Of a stretch of 64,000 nt of DNA, positions 17,277-27,486 are shown in pieces. Every line of letters starts with the position of its first letter. The stretch's first letter is position 1. This DNA comes from Streptomyces sp. NBC_01255. Lineage in GTDB: Bacteria; Actinomycetota; Actinomycetes; Streptomycetales; Streptomycetaceae. The notes beneath the pieces are model-generated. The model was not told where the DNA came from, made no database searches, and was given only the letters and a program-made list of their open reading frames with translations. Location: the NCBI RefSeq assembly GCF_036226445.1, contig NZ_CP108474.1, positions 3,596,001 through 3,660,000 on the forward strand, given 5' to 3'. A program made the translations under genes and the position numbers.

Positions 17277-17298
17277 GGTAGGGAAAACCCCCCACCGG
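17277..17298. promoter_or_regulatory. Diverged copy of the kinase upstream element
   Basis: GGTAGGGAAAACCCCCCACCGG aligns with the right half and centre of the 28-bp palindrome at 15996-16023 (shared core about GGGGAWAWCCCC, then CCACCGG). Downstream similarity continues for about 25 bases (CGCCCACTCCCCTCATGG here, CACCCACCTCCCCCATGG at 16025-16042). The two kinase genes therefore carry duplicated upstream regions, likely with the same regulator. Confidence 0.5.
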
Positions 17299-17391
17299 AG
17301 ACGCCCACTCCCCTCATGGTCCGGGGCGCGGCGAAACGGAACCCTGGAACACGTACCGCCCCATCCCCTTGAGCAGAGAAGGACGACCGCG

Positions 17392-18678
17392 ATGGCCTCC
17401 CCCCGACTCCCCGCCGCGATCCGCGCGCCGTTCGAGGCCCGCACCTGGCGTGCGCTCGGTTACGTGCTGATCGGGCTGCCGCTCAGCGTCATCTGGTTCT
17501 CGCTCTCCGTCGCCTTCGTCTCGGCCGGCGCCGGGCTGCTCATCACCTTCCTAGGGGTGCCGATCCTGGCCGGGGCGCTCGCGATGTGCCGGGGCTTCGG
17601 CGCGGTCGAGCGGGCCCGGGCGCGGGCGCTGCTCGACCTCGACGTGAAGGCGCCGGAGCCGGTGCGCGGCAAGACCGGCGGGGCGTTCTCCTGGATGGGC
17701 GCGATGCTGAAGAGCGGGGCGTCGTGGCGCCACCTGCTGTACGCGCTGCTGCACATGCCGTGGGCGGTCTTCGGCTTCTCGGTGTCGGTGGCGCTGTGGG
17801 CCTGGGGCTGGAGCCTCTTCACCTACCCGCTGTGGCAGTGGGTCTTCCCCACGTGGATCGGGCAGGACGGCATCCAGCTGTACGGGGACGCCACCCACCA
17901 GATGTACCTCGACAACGGCTTCGAGGTCGCCGTGACCAGCCTGATCGGCCTGCTGTTCGTCCTGGTCGGGCCGTGGGTGCTGCGCGGGATCGTCGCCGTC
18001 GACCGGTTCCTCGTCGCGGGGCTGCTCGGCCCGTCTCGGCTGGCCTCCCGGGTGACGGAGCTGGAGTCCGACCGGGGCGTGGTCGTGGACACGGCCGCGG
18101 CCGACCTGCGGCGCATCGAGCGGGACCTGCACGACGGCCCGCAGGCCCGGCTCGCCTCGCTCGCCATGGATCTGGGGCTCGCGAAGGAGAAGCTGGCGGA
18201 GGACCCGCAGGCCGCGGCGACGATGGTCGACGAGGCGCACGGCGAGGTGAAGGTCGCCCTTCAGGAGCTGCGGGCCCTGGCCCGGGGCATCCACCCGGCC
18301 GTCCTGACCGACCGGGGCCTGGACGCGGCGCTGTCGTCGGTGGCCTCCCGGTGCTCGGTGCCGGTGTCGGTGGACGTGGACCTGCCGGCCCGGCCGGTCG
18401 CGGCGATCGAGGGCATCGCGTACTTCGCGGTCTCGGAGCTCCTGCGGAACGTCACGGAGCACGCGCGGGCCCGGCGCGCCTGGGTGGACGTGTGGCGGGC
18501 GGGCGACCGGCTGATGCTCCAGGTGCGGGACGACGGTGTCGGCGGCGCGGAGGCGGCGGCGGGCCGGAGCCTGGCGGGGCTCTCCGAGCGGGTCGGGGCG
18601 GTGGACGGCGTCCTGGCGGTGGACTCGCCCGCGGGCGGGCCTACGACGGTGACCGTCGAGCTGCCCTGGCGCGCGTAG
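17392..18678 (+). CDS. Two-component sensor histidine kinase, NarL-partner type, paralogue 2
   Basis: This 428-residue kinase is paralogous to the preceding one. The HisKA_3 segment (RRIERDLHDGPQARLASLAM) and the long stretch from LESDRGVVVDTAAADL onward are nearly identical between the two. The sensor half differs: it is longer, with an extra ~40-residue extracytoplasmic loop (around IGQDGIQLYGDATHQMYLDN) between membrane segments. HATPase motifs AVSELLRNVTEHARA and RDDGVGG are intact. The ATG follows AGAAGGACG. The strong kinase-core similarity suggests tandem duplication with selection or gene conversion of the catalytic half, and sensing of two different inputs. Confidence 0.92.
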   Translation: MASPRLPAAIRAPFEARTWRALGYVLIGLPLSVIWFSLSVAFVSAGAGLLITFLGVPILAGALAMCRGFGAVERARARALLDLDVKAPEPVRGKTGGAFSWMGAMLKSGASWRHLLYALLHMPWAVFGFSVSVALWAWGWSLFTYPLWQWVFPTWIGQDGIQLYGDATHQMYLDNGFEVAVTSLIGLLFVLVGPWVLRGIVAVDRFLVAGLLGPSRLASRVTELESDRGVVVDTAAADLRRIERDLHDGPQARLASLAMDLGLAKEKLAEDPQAAATMVDEAHGEVKVALQELRALARGIHPAVLTDRGLDAALSSVASRCSVPVSVDVDLPARPVAAIEGIAYFAVSELLRNVTEHARARRAWVDVWRAGDRLMLQVRDDGVGGAEAAAGRSLAGLSERVGAVDGVLAVDSPAGGPTTVTVELPWRA

Positions 18679-18696
18679 CCCTGCTCCGTCCGTCTC

Positions 18697-18729
18697 GGCC
18701 CGCCTCGGGGTCCTCCCCCGGGGCGGGCC
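18697..18729 (+). terminator. Hairpin after the second sensor kinase
   Basis: GGCCCGCC (18697-18704) pairs with GGCGGGCC (18722-18729), extended by TCGGGG/CCCCGG pairing, around a short TCCT loop. No T-run follows. It may reduce read-through into the regulator gene, or act as a processing site. Confidence 0.5.
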
Positions 18730-18798
18730 GCTTCCTGCGATGCTGGAGGCCTTATTGACCTTCGGGACAGGGGGCTGCGGGACGTGGGAGTACAAGAG

Positions 18799-19470
18799 GT
18801 GACAGATCGGGTGCGGGTGGTCATCGCGGAGGATTCGGTGCTGCTCCGTGAGGGGCTGACCCGGCTGCTGACCGACCGGGGGCACGACGTCGTCGCCGGG
18901 GTGGGTGACGGCGAGGCACTGGTGAAGCTGGTCGCCGGGCTCGCGGGCGAGGACGCGCTGCCGGACGTGGTGGTCGCGGACGTGCGGATGCCGCCGACGC
19001 ACACGGACGAGGGCGTGCGGGCGGCGGTGCGGCTGCGCAAGGAGTACCCGGGTCTGGGTGTCCTGGTCCTGTCGCAGTACGTGGAGGAGCAGTACGCCAC
19101 CGAACTCCTGGCGGGTTCGAGCCGGGGCGTGGGCTATCTGCTGAAGGACCGGGTCGCGGAGGTCCGCGAGTTCGTGGACGCGGTGGTCCGGGTGGCCGGG
19201 GGCGGTACGGCGCTGGACCCCGAGGTGGTGCAGCAGCTGCTGGGCCGGTCCCGTCAACAGGACGTGCTGGCGAACCTGACGCCGCGCGAGCGGGAGGTCC
19301 TGGGCCTTATGGCGGAGGGGCGGACGAACTCGGCGATCGCGCGGCAGCTCGTGGTGAGCGACGGCGCGGTGGAGAAGCACATCAGCAACATCTTCCTGAA
19401 GCTGGGCCTCTCCCCGAGTGACGGTGATCATCGGCGGGTACTGGCGGTGTTGACGTATCTGAAGTCCTGA
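18799..19470 (+). CDS. NarL/LuxR-family response regulator
   Basis: The 223-residue product has a receiver domain (RVRVVIAEDSVLLREGL with acidic pocket, phospho-acceptor Asp in DVVVADVRMPP, Lys in YLLKDRV) and a C-terminal LuxR-type helix-turn-helix (LTPREREVLGLMAEGRTNSA, AIARQLVVSDGAVEKHISNI). It is the obvious partner of the two upstream kinases. I prefer the GTG at 18799, with GGGAG 8 bases upstream, which places the receiver at the very start; a GTG at 18784 with AGGGGG upstream would add five residues. The gap from the kinase gene is about 120 bases and contains a hairpin, so it may have its own promoter. Confidence 0.92.
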   Translation: MTDRVRVVIAEDSVLLREGLTRLLTDRGHDVVAGVGDGEALVKLVAGLAGEDALPDVVVADVRMPPTHTDEGVRAAVRLRKEYPGLGVLVLSQYVEEQYATELLAGSSRGVGYLLKDRVAEVREFVDAVVRVAGGGTALDPEVVQQLLGRSRQQDVLANLTPREREVLGLMAEGRTNSAIARQLVVSDGAVEKHISNIFLKLGLSPSDGDHRRVLAVLTYLKS

Positions 19471-19828
19471 AAATCTGACACCCTGTCAGAATCCAGCGCG
19501 GCCGCACGTGACCGAGTGCGGCCGAGTGCGACTGGAGCGAGGCCGGAGCGACATCGGGGAGGCTGCCGACCGTCCGACAACCGGAGGGTCCTAGATCCAA
19601 TGGATGAGGCGTAACGCGACCTTCCGGAACAATCCGGGTGGCGACAGAACGTGACAATTCAGGGCAAGAGGGTGTCTCACAAAGAGGTCCGGTATGCGAG
19701 AAGTCCCGGGAGGGCCCCCCTTACCGTCGTAGGGTGGGCCACGGGACGACCGGTGATCAGCCGGCGTCTCCCGAGCCTTCTCCCGCCTCCGGCGGAGAGT
19801 CCCCTTGCCACGAGGGAGGTCCAGTTCA
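19471..19828 (+). other. Gene-free leader between response regulator and korA
   Basis: No convincing gene lies in these 358 bases. Two hairpins directly after the regulator gene look like its terminator: TCTGACA-CCC-TGTCAGA (19474-19490, perfect 7-bp arms) and GGCCGCAC-N8-GTGCGGCC (19500-19523, perfect 8-bp arms). The rest, with TAGGGT at 19730-19735 as a possible -10 box, probably holds the korAB promoter and a leader. I see no riboswitch. Confidence 0.6.
19474..19523 (+). terminator. Double hairpin after response regulator
   Basis: Two perfect inverted repeats in succession: TCTGACA/TGTCAGA with a 3-base loop, then GGCCGCAC/GTGCGGCC with an 8-base loop. They begin 3 bases after the stop codon. 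Tandem hairpins without a T-run are common as terminators in high-GC actinobacteria. Confidence 0.6.
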
Positions 19829-21758
19829 GTGACCAGCCAGGTCAGTAGCGAGGCCGGTGAGGCCCTGCTCGGGGAGCAGCGCAGCGCCCCGGCGACGGCC
19901 CACCACGGCGCCGAGAAGGAAGTGCGCCGGCTCGACCGGGTGATCATCCGCTTCGCGGGCGACTCCGGTGACGGCATGCAGCTCACGGGTGACCGCTTCA
20001 CCTCGGAGACGGCGTCCTTCGGGAACGACCTCTCCACGCTGCCGAACTTCCCGGCCGAGATCCGCGCACCCGCCGGAACGCTGCCGGGCGTCTCGTCCTT
20101 CCAGCTGCACTTCGCCGACCACGACATCCTGACCCCGGGCGACGCCCCGAACGTGCTGGTCGCGATGAACCCGGCCGCGCTCAAGGCCAACATCGGCGAC
20201 GTGCCGCGCGGCGGCGAGATCATCGTCAACACCGACGAGTTCGCCAAGCGCGCCATGGCCAAGGTCGGCTACGCGACCTCGCCCCTGGAGGACGGGTCGC
20301 TGGACGGCTACCGGGTCCACCCGGTGCCGCTGACCACACTGACCGTCGAGGCCCTCAAGGAGTTCGGCCTGTCCCGGAAGGAGGCCGAGCGGAGCAAGAA
20401 CATGTTCGCGCTCGGGCTGCTCTCCTGGATGTACCACCGGCCGACCGAGGGCACCGAGAAGTTCCTGCGCACCAAGTTCGCGAAGAAGCCCCAGATCGCC
20501 GAGGCCAACGTGGCCGCCTTCCGGGCCGGTTGGAACTTCGGCGAGACCACCGAGGACTTCGCCGTCTCCTACGAGGTCGCCCCGGCGACCCGGGCCTTCC
20601 CAACCGGCACCTACCGGAACATCTCCGGGAACCTGGCCCTCTCGTACGGCCTGGTCGCCGCCTCCCGCCAGGCGGACCTGCCGCTCTACCTCGGCTCGTA
20701 CCCGATCACCCCGGCCTCGGACATCCTCCACGAGCTGTCCAAGCACAAGAACTTCGGCGTGCGCACCTTCCAGGCCGAGGACGAGATCGCCGGCATCGGC
20801 GCCGCCCTCGGCGCGGCCTTCGGCGGCGCGCTCGGCGTGACGACGACGTCCGGCCCCGGTGTGGCCCTCAAGTCGGAGACGATCGGCCTCGCGGTCTCCC
20901 TGGAGCTGCCGCTGCTGATCATCGACATCCAGCGCGGCGGCCCGTCCACCGGTCTGCCCACCAAGACCGAGCAGGCCGACCTCCTCCAGGCCATGTACGG
21001 CCGCAACGGCGAGGCCCCGGTGCCGGTCGTGGCCCCGAAGACGCCCGCCGACTGCTTCGACGCGGCGATCGAGGCGGCCCGGATCGCCCTCACGTACCGC
21101 ACGCCCGTCTTCCTGCTCTCCGACGGCTACCTCGCCAACGGCTCCGAACCCTGGCGCGTCCCGGACGTCGACGAGCTCCCCGACCTGCGGACCCAGTTCG
21201 CGACCGGGCCGAACCACACGCTCGACGACGGCACCGAGGTCTTCTGGCCGTACAAGCGCGACCCCGAGACCCTGGCCCGGCCCTGGGCCGTGCCCGGCAC
21301 CCCCGGCCTCGAACACCGCATCGGCGGCATCGAGAAGCAGGACGGCACCGGCAACATCTCGTACGACCCCGCCAACCACGAGTTCATGGTCCGCACCCGC
21401 CAGGCCAAGATCGACGGCATCGACGTCCCCGACATCGAGGTCGACGACCCGGACGGCGCGAGCACCCTCGTCCTCGGCTGGGGCTCCACCTACGGGCCGA
21501 TCACCGCCGCCGTCCGCCGTCTCCGCCGCGCCGGGCAGCCCATCGCCCAGGCCCACCTGCGCCACCTCAACCCCCTCCCGAAGAACCTCGGGGAGGTGCT
21601 GAAGCGGTACGAGAAGGTCGTCGTCCCCGAGATGAACCTCGGCCAGCTCGCCACCCTCGTCCGGGCGAAGTACCTCGTCGACGCCCAAAGCCACACCCAG
21701 GTCAACGGCATGCCGTTCAAGGCCGAGCAGCTGGCCGCCGTTCTCAAGGAGGCCATCG

Positions 21759-21766
<8 letters not shown>
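19829..21766 (+). CDS. korA: 2-oxoglutarate:ferredoxin oxidoreductase, alpha (gamma-alpha fused) subunit
   Basis: This 645-residue protein is the fused gamma-alpha subunit of 2-oxoacid:acceptor oxidoreductase (KorA type). The N-terminal catalytic gamma domain is marked by RVIIRFAGDSGDGMQLTGDR (about residues 32-51). The alpha pyrimidine-binding domain begins near GSYPITPASDILHELSKHK and includes AEDEIAGIGAALGAAFGGAL. With KorB it decarboxylates 2-oxoglutarate oxidatively to succinyl-CoA, reducing ferredoxin in place of NAD. The GTG at 19829 has GGGAGG 10 bases upstream. The stop overlaps the korB ATG by 8 bp, so the two are coupled. Confidence 0.93.
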
Positions 21767-22820
<1,054 letters not shown>

Positions 22821-22856
22821 TTCCCGACCCGTCCGCCCGCCCGCACGAGTGACTGA

Positions 22857-22890
22857 GGGCCCGATCCGTACGCCCGTACGGATCGGGCCC
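22857..22890. terminator. Bidirectional terminator between korB and kinase gene
   Basis: Arms of 16 bp (GGGCCCGATCCGTACG and its exact complement) are separated by only two bases. The hairpin sits between convergent genes ending at 22820 (+) and 22894 (-), so it can end both transcripts. Confidence 0.85.
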
Positions 22891-22893
22891 CTC

Positions 22894-25122
22894 TCATGTC
22901 CCGTCCCGCGCCGCCTTCTGCGCCGCCTCGTCGAACTTCCCGAGGAAGACGGGCACTCCGTCCTTCACCTGCCACAGGAAGAGCCCCAGGAGGGCCGTGG
23001 CCTTGTCGTTCCTGGTCTTGGCGGAGTACAGCTTGGCCAGCCCCTCGTAGACGTCCCGCACCAGCGCGTTCGCGACGGCGGAGGCCTTCGACTCGGCACC
23101 GTCCCCGACCGCCGTGCGCAGCGCCTCCGCGATCCAGTTGACGGCGTCGTACGCCTCCGTGGTGTACCGGTCGACGGGGGTCGTCCCGGCCAGTCCCCAG
23201 CGCTTCCGGTACGCGGCGGCGAACGCCTTCGCTGCCGGGATCCCGTCGGGGTCGACGTACCCCGTGCCGAAGTACCAGCCCTCCGCCGCCGGCCCCGCGA
23301 GGGTGAGGAACTCCGGCTGGAGCACGTACTCGACGCTGCCGCAGGCCCCCTCGTACCCCTGGTCGCGCAGGGCCTTGGCGCACAGCGCGGCCCGGCTCGG
23401 CGAGTCGCCCGCGTACAGCACGCCCTGCGGGTCGGTCGCGAGGGCGGCCCGTACGGCGGCCGCGAAGTCCTCGCTGTCCGCCTCGACGGGGTGCGAGGTC
23501 ACCACCCCGCCCCGGTCCATCGACGGCGGGGTGGCCTTCATGCTCTTGACGGCGAACCAGCTGTACCGGCCCGCGGCGCGGTCCTCCACGACGGCGGTCC
23601 GGACGACCTTGCGCTCGGTGAGGTAGCGCCCGAAGGGCACGATCATCACGTCGGGGGACGGACGTGACTCGAAGTAGGTCTGCCTGAGGGTCTGGCCCTT
23701 CACCATCTCGCCCGTCGGGATCGAGGCGAGGACGCTCACCAACGAGACCGATCGGTCGACGAGTTCGCCTCCCGCGGCGAGGACGGCCGGGGCGGTCGCC
23801 GGGCCGAGGACGCCGACCAGCCTCTCGTCCTTGAGGAGGGCGCGGGCAGCGGCCTTGGCGCGCTGGGCGTCCCCGCCGTCGTCCATGACCCGGAGGACCA
23901 GGTCGAAGGGGCGGTCCGGGCGGGCGTTGAAGGTCTCCACGGCCACCCGGGCCCCGCGTTCCTGGGCCCGGCCGTCCGTCTTGGCGGGGCCGCTGAGGTC
24001 GGTGAGCAGACCGAGCGTGTACGCGGCGAGCGGGGCCCCGGTGCCGCCCGCTCCCCCACCCGTACTCGTCCCCGCGATCGTGCCCGTCCCCGTGCCCGCC
24101 GGGGTGCGGCTCAGGAGCCACGCGGTCAGGCCGCCCGCGCCCGCGACGGCCACCGCCGAGCCGCCCATCAGCAGCCTGCGCCGCGAAACCCCCTTCGGGG
24201 GCTCGGAGTTCACGAGCATCGTCGGCTCGGGGACCGGCAGGTCGAGGACCCGCGAGGAGCGCTGGGCGATCAGCGCGGGCAGGCCGGGCGGCAGCCAGTC
24301 GCCCGCCGGGCCCTCGGCCTCCCCCAGCGCCGCCCGCACCTCGGCCGCCGTGGGGCGGTCCGCCGGATCCTTCGCCAGACAGGCGCCGACCAGGGGCAAG
24401 AGCGTGTCCGGTACGTCGTCGAGGGCGGGCTCCTCGTGGACGGTGCGGTAGACGACGGCCGCCACCCCGCCCGTACCGAAGGGGCGCTCCCCTGTCAGCG
24501 CGTACGCGAGGACACAGCCGAGCGAGAAGACGTCGCTCGGCGGGCCGACCTCGCCGGCCCCGGCGGCGCGGGCCTGCTCGGGGGCGAGGAAGCCGGGGGT
24601 GCCGATCATCGCGTCCGTGGCGGTCAGCGCGGTCGCGCCGGCGGAGCGGGCGATGCCGAAGTCGATGAGCCGCGGCCCGTCGAGGGCGAGGAGGACGTTG
24701 CCCGGCTTGACGTCCCGGTGGACGAGCCCCGCCTCGTGCATGTCGGCCAGCGCGGCCGCGAGCCGGGCGCCCAGGGCGCGGACGGCCGGCTCGGGCAGGG
24801 CGCCGTGCAGACCGACGGCCTCGGCGAGCGACGGCCCCGGCACGTACTCGGTCGCCAGCCAGGGCTCCCGGGCCTCCGGATCCGCGCCGAGGACGCGGAC
24901 GACCCAGCGCCCCGTGATGCGCTCGGCGGCGCGGGCCTCGCGGCGGAACCGCTCCCGGAAGCCGGGGTCGGCGGCGTGCTCGGACCGGATGAGCTTGAGC
25001 GCGGCGAGCGCCCCGCCGCCGGAGCGGGCCAGGTAGACGACGCCCATGCCGCCCGCGCCGAGGCGGCCGAGGAGCCGGTAGCCCGCGATCGACGACGGGT
25101 CGGCCTTGCGGAGAGGCTGCAC
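22894..25122 (-). CDS. Receptor-like Ser/Thr kinase fused to a solute-binding domain, paralogue 1
   Basis: This 742-residue protein joins a bacterial Ser/Thr kinase (about residues 12-270) to a periplasmic-binding-protein domain (about 360-740). Kinase landmarks are LGAGGMGVVYLAR (P-loop), Lys43, HRDVKPGN (Asp137) and DFG at 154-156. A single membrane segment near 317-338 follows SRRRLLMG, a twin-arginine-like stop-transfer signal. The outer domain resembles Leu/Ile/Val-binding type I folds (LGLLTDLSGPAKTDGRAQERGARVAVETFNA). So an external ligand sensor probably controls an internal kinase; ligand and substrates are unknown. It starts 6 bases after paralogue 2 and ends at a shared terminator. 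Confidence 0.9.
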   Translation of the reverse strand: MQPLRKADPSSIAGYRLLGRLGAGGMGVVYLARSGGGALAALKLIRSEHAADPGFRERFRREARAAERITGRWVVRVLGADPEAREPWLATEYVPGPSLAEAVGLHGALPEPAVRALGARLAAALADMHEAGLVHRDVKPGNVLLALDGPRLIDFGIARSAGATALTATDAMIGTPGFLAPEQARAAGAGEVGPPSDVFSLGCVLAYALTGERPFGTGGVAAVVYRTVHEEPALDDVPDTLLPLVGACLAKDPADRPTAAEVRAALGEAEGPAGDWLPPGLPALIAQRSSRVLDLPVPEPTMLVNSEPPKGVSRRRLLMGGSAVAVAGAGGLTAWLLSRTPAGTGTGTIAGTSTGGGAGGTGAPLAAYTLGLLTDLSGPAKTDGRAQERGARVAVETFNARPDRPFDLVLRVMDDGGDAQRAKAAARALLKDERLVGVLGPATAPAVLAAGGELVDRSVSLVSVLASIPTGEMVKGQTLRQTYFESRPSPDVMIVPFGRYLTERKVVRTAVVEDRAAGRYSWFAVKSMKATPPSMDRGGVVTSHPVEADSEDFAAAVRAALATDPQGVLYAGDSPSRAALCAKALRDQGYEGACGSVEYVLQPEFLTLAGPAAEGWYFGTGYVDPDGIPAAKAFAAAYRKRWGLAGTTPVDRYTTEAYDAVNWIAEALRTAVGDGAESKASAVANALVRDVYEGLAKLYSAKTRNDKATALLGLFLWQVKDGVPVFLGKFDEAAQKAARDGT

Positions 25123-25128
25123 GGCCGG

Positions 25129-27486
25129 TCAGGCCTTCTGCTTCGCTTTGTTCGCCTCGCTCGCTTTGTTCGCCTCGCTCGCTTTGTTCGCCTCGCTCGC
25201 GGGGAGGACGGGTGCGGCGCCGATCAGCTTGAAGGCGCCGTTCTGCACGGCGTGCACGAAGGTCCCGCCGTTGGTGAGGTCGCCGCTCTCGTCGAAGGTG
25301 TAACCGCCCATGACACCCGTGTACTTCTGTTTCCGCAGCGCCGCCCAGAGCCCCTTGCGGGCCGGGCTCCCGCCGGCCTTGGCACGCCGCGCGAGCTCTT
25401 GCAGGGTCATCGTGACGACGTCGTACGACTCCCCCGTGTAGTACGCGGGGGCCGCGCCGAACCGCTTGCGGTGGGCCGCGACGAAACCGGCGGCCTCCTT
25501 GCGGGAGACGGCGTCGAGCACGGGGGCGCCGAAGAACCAGCCCTCGGCTGCCGCGCCGGCCTCCTTCAGGAACGCCGGCCCGAAGGCCCGCTGCCCGGCG
25601 AACCGCGGCCCGGCGAAGCCGAGTTCGCCGAGGGCGCGGGCGGCGAGGACGGCGGTGGCCCGGACGCCGCAGTGGACGTACGCGTCCATGCCGGCGTCGA
25701 TCATCTCGCCGAGGATGGCGCGGTAGTCCCGCGCGCGGGCCGGGACCACGCGGAAGCGGGGGTCGAGGCCCGCCTGCCCGAAGCCGAACTGGACGCCCCG
25801 GACGATCTGCCAGCTGTACTGGTCGTCGGTGCGCTCCTGGAGGACTCCGGGCCTGCGGATGGCGGACAGGAGCGTGACGGCGTAGGCGAGGTGCATTCCG
25901 GCGTAGACGTGGTGGGGGATCGCCCGCAGCACCGTGGCGTTCGGCGTGCTCTCCGTGTCCCGGACCGTGAGCAGGTTGTAGCCGGCCGAGACGGTGAGCA
26001 GGGGAAGACCGGCCTCCTCGAAGGCGGGCAGGGCGACCTGGGCGGTGTCGTCGGAGGTGGCGCCGAGCACGGCGAGCACGCCCGGGTCGGTGGTGAGCCT
26101 GCGGGCCGCTGCCAGGGCCTTGGCCGGGTCTCCCCGGTCGTCGGAGACCGTGAGTTCGAGCGTGTACGGCTTGTCCTTGCGGGCGTTGAACTGCTCGACG
26201 GCGAGGCGCGCGCCGCGCTCCTGGGCCAGGCCGATCTCCTTGGCGGGGCCGGAGAGGTCGGCGAGGACGCCGATCTTCCAGGTGGTGCGGGGCGGGACGG
26301 GCTTCCTGCCGTCGTTCTTCCTGTCGTCGCCGTCGCCGTCGTCGCCCGTCAGGGCCGACCAGGCGGCGACGGAGCCGCCGGCCGCGGCGAGGACGGCGGC
26401 GCCGGAGGCGAGGAGCAGGAAGCCCCGCCGGCTGCGCTTCGGCTCCTCCGCCGGTCCCGTGCCGGGCGCGGTGACGTCGATCTCGGGGAGGGCGAGCATC
26501 CGGGCGGAGCGCTCGGCGATGGTCCGGACGACGGGGGCGGGCAGCCAGTCGGCGCCGTCGCCCGGGGTGTCCTCGGTGAGCCGGACACCGATCTCCGCGG
26601 CGGTGGGCCGGGCGGCCGGATCCTTGGCGAGGCAGGTCCGGACGAGGTCGAGCAGCCCGTCGGGTACGCCGGTCAGGTCGGGTTCGTCGTGGACGGTCCG
26701 GTACATCAGGGCGTCGACGGCGCCGGTGCCGAACGGCGGGCGGCCGGTCGCCGCGTACGCGAGGAGGCAGCCGAGCGCGAAGACGTCGGCGGCGGGACCG
26801 ATCGCGTCGGTGCGGGCCTCGGCCTGCTCGGGGGCGAGGAAGCCGGGGGTGCCGACGACCATGTCGGTGGCGGTGAGGGCGGTCTCGCCGGTGGCGCGGG
26901 CGATGCCGAAGTCGATGAGGCGGGGGCCGTCGACGGCGAGGAGGACGTTCCCCGGCTTGACGTCCCGGTGGACGAGCCCGGCCGCGTGCACGGCGGCGAG
27001 GGCGCGGGCGACGGCCCAGCCGAGGAGGCGGACGCTCCGCTCGGGCAGCGCGCCGTGCGCGGTGACGGCCTCGCCGAGGGACGGGCCGGCGACGAAGGCG
27101 GTCGCCATCCAGGGTTCGGGGGCGTCCGGGTCGGCGCCGGTGACGGGTACGGCCCAGGGGCTGGAGACCCGGCGGGCGGCCTCGACCTCGCGGCGGAAGC
27201 GGGCCCGGAAGTCGGGCTGGTCGGCCTGGTCGGCGTGGGTGACCTTGACGGCGGCGAGCTCGCCGTTCGCCGTACGGCCCAGGTAGACGACGCCCATGCC
27301 GCCCGCGCCGAGACGGCCCAGGAGGCGGTAGGCGGCGATCACCGACGGGTCGGAGGGCAGGAGCGGCTGGAGGGCGCCGGGCTCGGGCCGGGGTGTGGGC
27401 TGCGGCTCGGGCCAGGGCTGGGGTTGCGGCTCGGGCCGGGGCTGGGGCTCGGGCTGGGGCTCGGGCTGGGGGGTCGTGGGGCTCAT
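25129..27486 (-). CDS. Receptor-like Ser/Thr kinase fused to a solute-binding domain, paralogue 2
   Basis: This 785-residue protein has the same layout as its downstream neighbour: a Pro/Glu/Gln repeat at the N-terminus (PEPQPEPQPRPEPQPQP), a kinase with LGAGGMGVVYLGR, Lys81, HRDVKPGN and DFG (about 192-194), a membrane segment after RSRRGFLLLASGAAVLAAAG, and a type I solute-binding domain (IGVLADLSGPAKEIGLAQER). The C-terminus ends in three exact SEANKA repeats, from an 18-bp DNA repeat. Its ATG overlaps the stop of the lipoprotein gene upstream (ATGA), so the three genes form one operon. Ligand unknown. Confidence 0.9.
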   Translation of the reverse strand: MSPTTPQPEPQPEPQPRPEPQPQPWPEPQPTPRPEPGALQPLLPSDPSVIAAYRLLGRLGAGGMGVVYLGRTANGELAAVKVTHADQADQPDFRARFRREVEAARRVSSPWAVPVTGADPDAPEPWMATAFVAGPSLGEAVTAHGALPERSVRLLGWAVARALAAVHAAGLVHRDVKPGNVLLAVDGPRLIDFGIARATGETALTATDMVVGTPGFLAPEQAEARTDAIGPAADVFALGCLLAYAATGRPPFGTGAVDALMYRTVHDEPDLTGVPDGLLDLVRTCLAKDPAARPTAAEIGVRLTEDTPGDGADWLPAPVVRTIAERSARMLALPEIDVTAPGTGPAEEPKRSRRGFLLLASGAAVLAAAGGSVAAWSALTGDDGDGDDRKNDGRKPVPPRTTWKIGVLADLSGPAKEIGLAQERGARLAVEQFNARKDKPYTLELTVSDDRGDPAKALAAARRLTTDPGVLAVLGATSDDTAQVALPAFEEAGLPLLTVSAGYNLLTVRDTESTPNATVLRAIPHHVYAGMHLAYAVTLLSAIRRPGVLQERTDDQYSWQIVRGVQFGFGQAGLDPRFRVVPARARDYRAILGEMIDAGMDAYVHCGVRATAVLAARALGELGFAGPRFAGQRAFGPAFLKEAGAAAEGWFFGAPVLDAVSRKEAAGFVAAHRKRFGAAPAYYTGESYDVVTMTLQELARRAKAGGSPARKGLWAALRKQKYTGVMGGYTFDESGDLTNGGTFVHAVQNGAFKLIGAAPVLPASEANKASEANKASEANKAKQKA
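25145..25198 (-). repeat. 18-bp tandem repeat, three exact copies
   Basis: The unit GCTTTGTTCGCCTCGCTC is repeated exactly three times at the 3' end of the kinase gene and encodes the SEANKA repeats of its tail. Copy number may vary by slippage. Confidence 0.9.

Noticed and set aside
22857..22890. Long perfect palindrome after korB considered as an operator
   Set aside because: It lies between convergent gene ends with no promoter to control; a bidirectional terminator explains it.
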